From: Porphyrobacter sp. AAP60
GTDB taxonomy: Bacteria; Pseudomonadota; Alphaproteobacteria; Sphingomonadales; Sphingomonadaceae
Assembly: GCF_001296025.1 (NCBI RefSeq)
Contig: NZ_LJHV01000023.1
Coordinates: forward strand, 124,001 to 188,000
Length of the DNA stretch: 64,000 nt
Reading direction: 5' to 3'
Both the position numbers and the translations under genes were made by a program. Positions 43,984 through 52,829 of this stretch are shown piece after piece. The notes under the pieces are model-generated. The model was not told where the DNA came from. It did not search any database and saw only the letters and a list, made by a program, of their open reading frames with translations. How positions within the stretch are numbered: the stretch's first letter is position 1; each line of letters opens with the position of its first letter.

Positions 43984-46900
43984 TCAGAAGCGATAAAGCA
44001 CCTGGCCGAAGAATTCACGGCCGTTGAGATCATAGCCGTTCCCGATCGGGGTGTTGGATATCTGAAGGATGCCGGCACGTGAAGAAACCTGCGGCGGCGC
44101 TTCGTCAAAGAGGTTCCGAACGCCGAGGATCAAGCGCAGATCACCATTATCCCAGCGCACCGAAGTGGTGTGCTCGAAATATTCGTCCGCGGTGCCAACC
44201 GGCCGGCAGAACACCCCGTCACCCGGAACGACGCCATTGGGCGAGCCGTTGCCAAGACAGGTCGGCGAGAATTGACCTTCCGGTCCGCCACTGAACGCAT
44301 CGCCAAACCCGATGCGATCGCGCCAGCCCACACCATCCGAGTCCGAATTCCCGATCGCGTCGATATAACGCACCTGATAGGTGAACAGGAAATCTTTCCA
44401 CCGCGCCCCGAAGGTCGCAAGACCAGTCCACTCAGGGAAACCGAAGCGGTCGGTGAAGTTCGTCGTCACGAAGGTGTCGACGCCTGTCCGCTGGACGTTG
44501 GACCGTTCGATCAGGTGGTTGGCCTGCAAGTTAAGCGACAGATCGATGGTCTCGCTGCCAAGATTCAGCGGATAGCCAAAGCTGGAGTTGAGATCGATCC
44601 CGCGCACCGATTCCTGGTCACGATTGAGGAAGCCGGCTTGCACACCGCTGATCAGCGAACGATCGCTCGCATCGATCTCGATACGATCGCAGAATTCGCT
44701 GCGAGCAGAATCTTCCCGCAGGTAACAGTCATTGATGATGAACTGCCCCGAAGGCTCGATGATCGCGCCCTTGATCTTGATGTCGTAGTAGTTGAAGTTG
44801 AAACCGAAGCGGAAGCCGCTGGCCCAATCTTCCTCGAACGCGAAACCTGCTGTGATCGACCGCGAAGTTTCAGCTTCGATGTCGAGCGAACCGCCCTGGG
44901 TAATCTCGCCGCTCACCGATGAGATGGTGTTGAGATTCTCGGAGTCGATACCCACGCGGGTCGGATCGCGACCTTCGCGGGTGCAGTTGTCGATGATGAA
45001 GGTTTCACGCTGATCGAGCGTCCCATCATAGGCCCCGCTGACAAATGCAGCATCTGGAACGGCGCACGGATCGAACAGGGTCGTGAAACCGGACTGGCCA
45101 CGCAGGAAGTTCTCGCGCAGGTTTGGCGCACGGAACGATGTGCCATAGCTGAACTTCAGCAGCAGCGGGGCCACGGGACGCCAGCCGCCCTTGAGCGAGA
45201 AGGTACCGTTGGTGCCGTAGAACTCTTCGTCGGTAAGACGGCCCGAGACGTTGACAGTCAACTCTTCGACCATCGTTTTGCCTGCCATAAGCGGGACGTC
45301 GACTTCGCCGAACAGTTCGCGGATCCACTTGGAGCCGCTAGCGCCGCCATCAGCGAAGAAGCCGAAAAGCAGGCCGTTCGAGGCAAGGAAGCTCGGCTGA
45401 GAGTCGATCTTGTCCTCGCGCCATTCACCACCGAACGACACCCCTACGGGGCCCGCAGGCAGTTCAAAGAGGTCGCCGGTGACATAGCCCGACAACATCT
45501 TCTGCTCGTAAATCGTGTTGAAGCTGCGGTTATCGAAGAGGTAATCGCGCTCAGCCTGGCTGGCGAAGTCGCCCACGGCACCCGAAAGCACGCTTGGAGC
45601 AAAGAGATTGACCGGCACACAGCCGTCAGCAAGGCCCGGTGCGGCAGCACTGGGATTGGCAAGGCCAGCCACGTTGCACTCACCGATGTAGAGCGGATCA
45701 CCGAAGAAGATATCGATGGCATCGTTGTAGTCGTCCGCAATGCCGTCACCGTCATTGTCGAATACACCGTCGCCGTCAAAATCCGCGGTCGGGTCGATAC
45801 CGAGCGAGAGCGCCAGACGATCCTCGCGGATACCGAAGCGCGAGGACTTGCCTTGCGACCGCGAGTAGGTGCCAGCGACTTCGAACGTCCACGAAGAGCC
45901 GATGAAGGGAAGGTCGCCGCGCACACCGAGAACGCCGCGGTACTGTTCCTGCACGACTTCGAAGTTGTTACGGTCACCACGGATCGAGACGATCGGCAGC
46001 GTCGGCACCGGAATGCCAACCGACAATGCGGGCGGCACGCCATTGGTCAGTCCCTGGAGCGCGTTGTCAACCGAACGACAATCAACCCCGTTGGCGTTGG
46101 TCACGAAGTTGCAGGGATTGAAGGGGTTTGCTGCCGGAACCGACGGGAAAATCTGCGGCAGACCCGCGCCCGTGTTCTTGATTTCCGCACGAGTGTAGGC
46201 TGCCTCGAAGAAGGGTGTGATGTTGCCAGCGCCCGGGAAGGTGTACTCCCCGTAGGCAAAAACGTTGACCAGCTCTTGCCCCGAAACGATGGTGCGGTCG
46301 AGTTCTTCCGGGCTCGCATTGGTGTTGACGTTCTGGAAATCCACGTCCCGGATGCCGTCGCCGTTGATGTCGAGCTCTCGTCCGAAGGCGTTGGTGTTTT
46401 CCGCGAAATTGAACGGACGACCGGTGCGAGGATCGATCGGGAAGTTGGCAATATTGCCGTTGGCAGGGAAGTATACCGAACCGAAGCGGGCGTAGGGCTG
46501 GAAGATACGGCCACCGATCCCGGTGACGGTGCACTCACTTTCCGAAACACCGATGGTATTGTTCGAACGCGAACGAACCACCGCGTTGTCAGAGATGCCA
46601 AGACGATAGATGTTACCATCCGCATCTTCTTCAAGATTGGTCGTACAACCGCGCAGGAAGTCGCGATCGCGCAGCTTCCACTCCTCGCGCACCTGATATT
46701 CGGCACCGATGCCGAAGACCCCGCGATCGAAGTTCTTACCCCATGCAGCAGAGATGGTGTAGTCTTCACCCTCACCTTGCGGGTTGATGTCACCAACGCC
46801 CTGGATTTCAAGCCCGTTGAAATCCTTGCGCAAAATAACGTTGACCACGCCAGCGACCGCGTCAGAACCATAGATCGACGAAGCACCGTCGGTCAGGATT

Positions 46901-47409
46901 TCGAAGCGGTCAACCAGAGTGCCCGGAATGAGATTGATCGACGGGCTCGTTGGCGCACCCTCCGCACCCGACGGCGACAGGCGCCGTCCGTTGACGAGAA
47001 GGAGCGTGCGGCTCGGATCAAGGCCTCGCAGGTTAATCGTTTGCGCACCCGGGCCGTTATCAAGCACAAAGCCATTGAAAGTAGCATCGATCTGCGTACC
47101 GGCAGCAGCAGCCGAACGCTGCAGGATCTGCGCCGGGTCGAACGCGCCGACAGCCTGCTGATTTTCGGTGGTAAGCACCTGAAGCGGCGAAATCGAACTG
47201 TAAGTGTCGCGCACGATGCGCGAACCAGTCACCGTGATGTTGCCACCATCAGTGCGGCTCGGGGCGGCAGTGGTAACGTCAGCCTGTTCTTCTTCATCCT
47301 GTGCCGGCTCGTCAGCATCCTGCGCATAAACAGGGCCAGCGACGACGAACGCAATCGCGGAAGCGGAAAAGGCGAGCGCCTTGATCGAATTACTGTGAAA
47401 TTTCTTCAT
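43984..47409 (-). CDS. TonB-dependent receptor, large OAR-like type
   Basis: 1141-aa outer-membrane receptor from the ATG at 47409 (MKKFHSNSIKALAFSASAIA), with GGAGTGATC upstream. It has the signal peptide end AGPVYAQ, the TonB-box-like GGNITVTGSRIVRD, the plug motif QTINLRGLDPSRTLLLVNGRR and ILTDGASSIYGSDAVAGVVNVI, and a barrel ending GREFFGQVLYRF. Glu/Asp-rich spacers and many loops explain its length. The ligand is unknown. Followed downstream by an S9 peptidase gene; peptide uptake is a reasonable inference. About 364 bases upstream to clpB hold no gene. Confidence 0.92.
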   Translation of the reverse strand: MKKFHSNSIKALAFSASAIAFVVAGPVYAQDADEPAQDEEEQADVTTAAPSRTDGGNITVTGSRIVRDTYSSISPLQVLTTENQQAVGAFDPAQILQRSAAAAGTQIDATFNGFVLDNGPGAQTINLRGLDPSRTLLLVNGRRLSPSGAEGAPTSPSINLIPGTLVDRFEILTDGASSIYGSDAVAGVVNVILRKDFNGLEIQGVGDINPQGEGEDYTISAAWGKNFDRGVFGIGAEYQVREEWKLRDRDFLRGCTTNLEEDADGNIYRLGISDNAVVRSRSNNTIGVSESECTVTGIGGRIFQPYARFGSVYFPANGNIANFPIDPRTGRPFNFAENTNAFGRELDINGDGIRDVDFQNVNTNASPEELDRTIVSGQELVNVFAYGEYTFPGAGNITPFFEAAYTRAEIKNTGAGLPQIFPSVPAANPFNPCNFVTNANGVDCRSVDNALQGLTNGVPPALSVGIPVPTLPIVSIRGDRNNFEVVQEQYRGVLGVRGDLPFIGSSWTFEVAGTYSRSQGKSSRFGIREDRLALSLGIDPTADFDGDGVFDNDGDGIADDYNDAIDIFFGDPLYIGECNVAGLANPSAAAPGLADGCVPVNLFAPSVLSGAVGDFASQAERDYLFDNRSFNTIYEQKMLSGYVTGDLFELPAGPVGVSFGGEWREDKIDSQPSFLASNGLLFGFFADGGASGSKWIRELFGEVDVPLMAGKTMVEELTVNVSGRLTDEEFYGTNGTFSLKGGWRPVAPLLLKFSYGTSFRAPNLRENFLRGQSGFTTLFDPCAVPDAAFVSGAYDGTLDQRETFIIDNCTREGRDPTRVGIDSENLNTISSVSGEITQGGSLDIEAETSRSITAGFAFEEDWASGFRFGFNFNYYDIKIKGAIIEPSGQFIINDCYLREDSARSEFCDRIEIDASDRSLISGVQAGFLNRDQESVRGIDLNSSFGYPLNLGSETIDLSLNLQANHLIERSNVQRTGVDTFVTTNFTDRFGFPEWTGLATFGARWKDFLFTYQVRYIDAIGNSDSDGVGWRDRIGFGDAFSGGPEGQFSPTCLGNGSPNGVVPGDGVFCRPVGTADEYFEHTTSVRWDNGDLRLILGVRNLFDEAPPQVSSRAGILQISNTPIGNGYDLNGREFFGQVLYRF

Positions 47410-47773
47410 GATCACTCCAGTTGCCCAAACCGGAGACATCAAGGCAACCGCACCCGCCCCACAAAATTGCCCCATGTGGAAGGCGAACGCATCAATGGTT
47501 ACCCAATTCAGTCCCCGCAGTGACTGTTTTGTGCAATAGCGAAAGTTTGATGTCAAAGCGCCCCGCCGTAGCGCCGAACTTTTCCGGGTGGTGTTGCGTT
47601 AATCCCACATTCAGGCTCAGACGACGACAAATGACGCAACTTTGTTACTTCTTGCCTTTGCAGATACGAAATCAGAGGGTGGCCTGCACGCAACAAATCG
47701 CTGAGCTGTCCGAATTGAACGCAGTAAGGTTACATTCTTGCGTGGCCGCAATGACCGGATCGCGGCGTGCAAA
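47410..47773. other. Intergenic region between clpB and TonB receptor
   Basis: A 364-base gap with no gene I can support. A plus-strand open frame at 47421-47798 has no conserved look and runs into the clpB end. The region should hold the receptor promoter, but I cannot pick convincing -35/-10 boxes. An inverted repeat gttgcgt (47593-47599) with acgcaac (47634-47640) is the only candidate operator. Confidence 0.6.
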
Positions 47774-50350
47774 TCAGCGAATCGCCATCGTCAATTGACC
47801 ATCGCCCTCGTCAATCGCAAGCGTACTGCCATCGGGTAGCTTGCCCTCCAGCAGCATCTCGGCGAGCGGATCCTGCAGATACCGCTGCACCGCGCGCTTC
47901 AGCGGCCTTGCGCCGTAAACGGGATCATAGCCGACGCGGCCCAGCCAGCGCAGAGCCGCTTCGGTCAGATCGATGGTGATCTTACGATCGGCGAGCAGCT
48001 TCTGCACCCGCTTCACCTGAATCTCTACGATCGGGGCCATGTGTTCCTGCGCAAGGCGGTGAAACAGGATGATCTCGTCCAGCCGGTTCAGGAACTCGGG
48101 CCGGAAATGCCCGCGCACCACGTCCATTACGTCCTTCTCGACCGTTGCGGGTTCCGCCCCGTCGGGCAGGTTGGCGAGATACTGGCTACCGAGGTTGCTG
48201 GTCAGGATGATCAGCGTGTTGCTGAAATCCACAACGCGGCCCTGCCCATCGGTCAGGCGGCCATCATCGAGCACCTGCAACAGCACATTGAATACATCGG
48301 AGTGGGCCTTCTCGACCTCGTCGAACAGCACCACCTGGTACGGGCGGCGGCGCACGGCTTCGGTCAGCACCCCACCTTCTTCATAGCCGACATAGCCCGG
48401 AGGCGCGCCGATCAGGCGGGCGACAGCGTGCTTTTCCATGAACTCGCTCATGTCAATGCGCACCATCGCGCTATCATCATCGAACAGGAACCCGGCCAGA
48501 GCCTTGGTCAGTTCGGTCTTGCCAACGCCCGTGGGGCCGAGGAACAGAAAGCTGCCGAGCGGGCGGCCGGGATCCTGCAGTCCGGCGCGCGCGCGGCGAA
48601 CCGCCTTCGATACCGCTTCGATTGCCTGCGATTGGCCGATCACCCGCTTGCCGAGGATCGCTTCCATCTGGAGCAGTTTTTCGCGCTCGCCCGCCATCAT
48701 CTTGTCGATCGGGATACCGGTCCAGCGGCTGACGATGCTGGCAATGTCCTCCTCGGTCACTTCCTCGCGCAGCATCGCATTTTCGGACAATGCCTGGGCA
48801 TCGGCGAGCTTCTTTTCCAGTTCAGGAATCCGCCCGTAGGAAAGTTCGCCCGCCTTCGCGAGATCGCCGGTGCGCTGGGCCTGTTCGAGCTCCAGCCGGG
48901 CGGCGTCGAGTTGTTCCTTGATGCGGCTTTCCGCTTCAATCTTGTCGCGCTCGTTCTGCCAGCGCGTGGTGAGTTCGGCCGATTGCTGTTCGAGGTTAGC
49001 CAGTTCCTCGCGCAGGGCGACGAGCCGATCCTTGGAGTTCTGGTCCGTTTCCTTGCCCAGGGCGGATTCCTCGATCTTCAGCTGGATGATCCGCCGGTCG
49101 AGCGCCTCGATTTCCTCGGGCTTGCTTTCCACTTCCATGCGGATGCGGGACGCTGCCTCGTCCATCAGGTCGATCGCCTTGTCGGGGAGGAAGCGGTTCT
49201 GGATGTAGCGGTCGGACAGCTTCGCCGCGGCGACGATCGCGCCGTCGGTTATGCGCACGCCGTGGTGGAGTTCATACTTGTCCTTGATCCCGCGCAGGAT
49301 CGAGATGGTGTCCTCAACAGTCGGTTCGGCAATGAACACCGGCTGGAAGCGGCGCTGGAGCGCGGGGTCTTTTTCGACATACTTCTGATATTCGTCGAGC
49401 GTGGTCGCGCCGATGCAGTGCAATTCACCGCGGGAAAGCGCCGGTTTCAGCAAGTTAGAGGCATCCATCGAGCCTTCCGATGCGCCCGCCCCGATCAGGG
49501 TGTGCATCTCGTCGATGAACAGGATGATCTGGCCATCGGCGTTCTTGACCTCATCGAGCACCGATTTCAGGCGTTCTTCGAACTCGCCGCGATACTTCGC
49601 GCCTGCGATGAGCGCGCCCATGTCGAGGCTCATCAGGGTGCGGCCCTTGAGGCTATCGGGCACGTCGCCGTTGGCAATGCGCAGCGCAAGCCCTTCAGCA
49701 ATAGCGGTTTTTCCGGTACCCGGTTCGCCGATCAGCGCCGGATTGTTCTTTGTACGCCGTGCAAGAATCTGGATCGTGCGGCGGATTTCCTCGTCGCGGC
49801 CGATCACCGGATCGAGTTTGCCGTCGCGTGCTGCCTGCGTCAGATCGCGGGCGAATTTCTGCATCGCATCATAGGTGTTTTCGGCGCTGGCGCTGTCCGC
49901 CCGCTTGCCGCCGCGTAGCGCTTCTATCGCCGCATTCAGCGATTGAGGGGTGATGCTGGCCGCCTTCAAGGCCTCGCCTGCGGCGGTCTGGGACAGGGCA
50001 AGCGCGACCAAAAGGCGCTCTACCGTCACGTAGGAATCGCCCGCCTTGTCAGCAATCTGTTCGGCAGAATCGAGCACCCGCACCGCGTCATTATCCAGCC
50101 CCGGGGTCGCCTGCGCGCCGCTGCCGGTGACCGCCGGAATCTTCGCGAGCCCCGCATCGACTGCGGCCACCGCCAGCGCAGGCTGGCCGCCCGCGCGTTG
50201 CACCAAGCCGGCGGCCATGCCTTCGCTATCTTCCAACAGCGCTTTCAGCAGGTGCAGCGGGGTGATGCGCTGGTGGTTTAGGCGGATGGCGACGGTTTGC
50301 GCGGCCTGCAGGAAGCCCTTTGCCCGGTCGGTGAACTTTTCGAGATTCAT
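47774..50350 (-). CDS. clpB: ATP-dependent disaggregase ClpB
   Basis: 858-aa Hsp100 chaperone that with DnaK resolubilises aggregated proteins after heat. The order is: N domain ([18 protein letters not shown]), NBD1 Walker A GEPGTGKT at 208-215, a coiled-coil middle domain of about 410-525 (rich in Glu/Arg: [19 protein letters not shown]), and NBD2 with [15 protein letters not shown] and [25 protein letters not shown]. The middle domain separates it from ClpA and ClpC. The ATG at 50350 is preceded by GGAGGGG. A heat-shock-type promoter is proposed just upstream. Confidence 0.97.
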   Translation of the reverse strand: MNLEKFTDRAKGFLQAAQTVAIRLNHQRITPLHLLKALLEDSEGMAAGLVQRAGGQPALAVAAVDAGLAKIPAVTGSGAQATPGLDNDAVRVLDSAEQIADKAGDSYVTVERLLVALALSQTAAGEALKAASITPQSLNAAIEALRGGKRADSASAENTYDAMQKFARDLTQAARDGKLDPVIGRDEEIRRTIQILARRTKNNPALIGEPGTGKTAIAEGLALRIANGDVPDSLKGRTLMSLDMGALIAGAKYRGEFEERLKSVLDEVKNADGQIILFIDEMHTLIGAGASEGSMDASNLLKPALSRGELHCIGATTLDEYQKYVEKDPALQRRFQPVFIAEPTVEDTISILRGIKDKYELHHGVRITDGAIVAAAKLSDRYIQNRFLPDKAIDLMDEAASRIRMEVESKPEEIEALDRRIIQLKIEESALGKETDQNSKDRLVALREELANLEQQSAELTTRWQNERDKIEAESRIKEQLDAARLELEQAQRTGDLAKAGELSYGRIPELEKKLADAQALSENAMLREEVTEEDIASIVSRWTGIPIDKMMAGEREKLLQMEAILGKRVIGQSQAIEAVSKAVRRARAGLQDPGRPLGSFLFLGPTGVGKTELTKALAGFLFDDDSAMVRIDMSEFMEKHAVARLIGAPPGYVGYEEGGVLTEAVRRRPYQVVLFDEVEKAHSDVFNVLLQVLDDGRLTDGQGRVVDFSNTLIILTSNLGSQYLANLPDGAEPATVEKDVMDVVRGHFRPEFLNRLDEIILFHRLAQEHMAPIVEIQVKRVQKLLADRKITIDLTEAALRWLGRVGYDPVYGARPLKRAVQRYLQDPLAEMLLEGKLPDGSTLAIDEGDGQLTMAIR

Positions 50351-50383
50351 GATCGTCTAACCCCTCCAAAGGTTACCGCGCCG

Positions 50384-50411
50384 AGATAGTGTTGCACATT
50401 GGCAACACAAG
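50384..50411 (-). promoter_or_regulatory. Candidate RpoH-type promoter and inverted repeat upstream of clpB
   Basis: On the minus strand, cttgtg (50406-50411) and ctatct (50384-50389), 16 bases apart, resemble alphaproteobacterial RpoH (sigma32) -35 and -10 boxes. They lie 34 bases or more upstream of the clpB ATG. An inverted repeat gtgttgc (50389-50395) with gcaacac (50402-50408) lies inside the spacer. The call rests on spacing and clpB's known heat control; the box match is partial. Confidence 0.4.
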
Positions 50412-50567
50412 CCCCTGCGGCACGAAAAAGCAGCGCATAGGTGTATTAGTCAAGTAAGTGGGTTCGTTCGAAGCGCAAGGCAAGAGGGCCTATGCCTGCG
50501 CCAGCAACCTTGACCTCCCCCCATGTCCAAGCGATGGAGCACCACGCGATTTGGGAGAGAAATCCGC

Positions 50568-52784
50568 ATGAAATGGTTGAAGGGCGGCCTGATTGCAGTT
50601 GTCGCCGTGCTGGTCTTGACCTTTGCAGCGCTGGCCACGTGGGAGCCCTTCTTTGCCAGCGCGGCCAAAGCACCCGCGACGCGAACCTACTCCTCCGAAA
50701 TTGCCCGCGATAACTTTGGCGTGCCGCGCATTACCGGCAAGACCGATGCCGACACCGCCTTCGGGGTGGCTATCGCCCATGCCGAAGATGATTTCTTCAC
50801 GCTTCAGGACGTGGTCGCGATGAGCCGCGGGCGTTACGGCGCGATCGCAGGCGAAGAAGGCGCGAAGATCGATTATGCCTACCATCTGATCGACGCACGC
50901 GGCACGGCAGAGCGGGAATATCCCAAACTGCCCGCCGATACCCGCGCTCTGTTCGAAGCCTATGCTGCCGGCCTGAACCAGTATGCCGAACAGCATCCGG
51001 GCGAAGTGAAGCTCGCCAACCTGTTCCCCCTCAACGGCATGGACGTGGCGGCCGGTTTTGCCCTGCGCCAACCCTTCTTCTTCGGCCTTGACGGCGTTAT
51101 CGGGCCATTGGTGGCAGGCGAAGACCTGCGCCGCGAACACGGGCCGGACATCCCCGGCTTTCCGCGGCCACCACTGCCAGGTGCCGAACCTGCCGCGGTC
51201 GCCGCGCCGGACCAGGCGCGCACGCTCGTGCTTCCCATCGGCGAAGATGCCGAACACCTCGGCTCCAATGCCTTCGCTGTCAGCCCGAAGAAATCGGGCG
51301 GGCCGACCACGCTGATTTCGAACTCGCACCAGCCCCTGCGCGGCGGTGTCGCGTGGTATGAACTTGTGGTCGAAAGCGGCGAAGGCTGGCATTTCGCGGG
51401 CGCGAACTTCCCCGGATCGCCCTTCCCGTTCCTTGGCCATAATGAACATCTCGGCTGGACAAATACGGTCAACACGCCTGACATGATCGACATCTACCAA
51501 CTGGAACTCGACGAGGCCGGCACCCGCTACAAGCTGGACGGCGAGTGGCGGGAACTGGAAAGCAAATGGGTGACGTTGCCGGTGAAAGTCGGTCCGGTGG
51601 TGCTGCCAATCCGCCGCGAAGTGCTGCGTTCCGTTCACGGGCCGGTTATCCGCAACGAAAAAGGCGCCTTCGCCATCCGCTACGGCGGCATTGGTGAACT
51701 GCAACAGCTCGATGCCTATTACCGCATCAACAAGGCGACCACGTTTGCCGAATGGGAGGCACAGATTGCAAGGCTGGCGATCCCTTCGACCAACTTCATC
51801 TACGCCGACAAGACCGGCACCATCGCCTATGTCTACAATGCCGCAATCCCGAACAGACCCGAGGGTATCGAGGCCGACTGGCGCAATGTGCTTCCCGGCA
51901 ATCGCAGTGACCTGATCTGGCAGGGCGCGGTCGATTATGCCGCGTTGCCCAAAATCGTAAACCCGGCGAGCGGGTGGCTGTACAATTCCAACAACGAACC
52001 CTTCACGGCTGCTGGCGCGGGGAGCGATCTTTCGCCTGACGCGTTCTCTCCGGTCATGGGTATCGAGCGCAAACAGACCAACCGTTCATGGCGCGCCTAC
52101 AAGCTGCTGTCCGAAGCCAGCGTTTTAGACCGGGCAACGCTGGAGGCGATCAAGTACGACACCGGCTATGAACGTCAGGGTTATGTTGCGCGGCTGTTCG
52201 ACGGGATGGCAGAGGTGAAGGCTGACGGAAAACTGGCCGAAGCGCGCGACCTGATGCTGTCATGGGACTTCACCGCCGATGGCAAGGGCAGCGCCGATGC
52301 CCTCGCTCTGCTGATGATCCGTGACTTCATGTCCGCCGATTACAACCAGAAACCCTTCCCCGATGTTGCGGAAAAGCTGCAAGCTGCCGCTGACCATCTC
52401 ACCACCCATTTCGGCCGGCTCGATCCGCCCATGTCCGATCTGCTGCGGCTGCGGCAGGGCGATCTTGATCTGCCGTTGGACGGCGGTTCGGACACTCTGC
52501 GCGCTTCGACCACCTGGGATGTTGCCGAAGACGGGCGGCTCAGCCTGAAACATGGTGACAGCTTCATCATGTGGATCGAATGGATGCCGGGCGAGCGGGT
52601 ATCGTCGCGCTCGATCCAGCCCTTTGGCGCGGCCACCACCCGGCCGCAGAGTCCGCATTACACCGACCAGATGAAGCTGTTCGTCGATCACAAGCTGAAG
52701 CCGGTGCATTTCTGGCGCGATGATCTGCTGGCGAATGCCAGCAGCCGGCGCGTGGTGACCAACAGGGTGGACTCTGCGCGCTAA
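50568..52784 (+). CDS. Penicillin-acylase-family N-terminal nucleophile hydrolase
   Basis: 738-aa Ntn-hydrolase precursor that self-cleaves into alpha and beta chains. After an N-terminal membrane or signal segment (LKGGLIAVVAVLVLTFAALA) comes the alpha-chain region, including ARDNFGVPRITGKTDADTAFG. The cleavage site and nucleophile Ser (residue 233) are in EHLGSNAFAVS. Later conserved parts are ISNSHQPLRGGVAWYELVVE, FPFLGHNEHLGWTNTVNTPD and FIYADKTGTIAYVYN. Relatives cleave acyl side chains of beta-lactams or acyl-homoserine lactones; which is unknown here. Start 50568 has GAGAGAA; the longer frame from 50523 is unlikely. The M16 peptidase gene follows after 45 bases. Confidence 0.88.
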   Translation: MKWLKGGLIAVVAVLVLTFAALATWEPFFASAAKAPATRTYSSEIARDNFGVPRITGKTDADTAFGVAIAHAEDDFFTLQDVVAMSRGRYGAIAGEEGAKIDYAYHLIDARGTAEREYPKLPADTRALFEAYAAGLNQYAEQHPGEVKLANLFPLNGMDVAAGFALRQPFFFGLDGVIGPLVAGEDLRREHGPDIPGFPRPPLPGAEPAAVAAPDQARTLVLPIGEDAEHLGSNAFAVSPKKSGGPTTLISNSHQPLRGGVAWYELVVESGEGWHFAGANFPGSPFPFLGHNEHLGWTNTVNTPDMIDIYQLELDEAGTRYKLDGEWRELESKWVTLPVKVGPVVLPIRREVLRSVHGPVIRNEKGAFAIRYGGIGELQQLDAYYRINKATTFAEWEAQIARLAIPSTNFIYADKTGTIAYVYNAAIPNRPEGIEADWRNVLPGNRSDLIWQGAVDYAALPKIVNPASGWLYNSNNEPFTAAGAGSDLSPDAFSPVMGIERKQTNRSWRAYKLLSEASVLDRATLEAIKYDTGYERQGYVARLFDGMAEVKADGKLAEARDLMLSWDFTADGKGSADALALLMIRDFMSADYNQKPFPDVAEKLQAAADHLTTHFGRLDPPMSDLLRLRQGDLDLPLDGGSDTLRASTTWDVAEDGRLSLKHGDSFIMWIEWMPGERVSSRSIQPFGAATTRPQSPHYTDQMKLFVDHKLKPVHFWRDDLLANASSRRVVTNRVDSAR

Positions 52785-52829
52785 CCACTCCAATTTCCGA
52801 TGACTTTTCTTCCAATGGAGCTTTCGTTC

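Noticed and set aside
45853..47523. 556-codon open frame opposite the second TonB receptor
   Set aside because: Shadow frame; Arg-rich and featureless.
47421..47798. Plus-strand 125-aa frame in the clpB/TonB gap
   Set aside because: Cys- and Arg-rich with no conserved pattern, no Shine-Dalgarno, and it overlaps the clpB end.
48041..49918. 625-codon open frame opposite clpB
   Set aside because: Antisense to a strongly conserved chaperone; no motif of its own.
50389..50408. CIRCE element upstream of clpB
   Set aside because: The palindrome does not match TTAGCACTC-N9-GAGTGCTAA, so HrcA control is not claimed.
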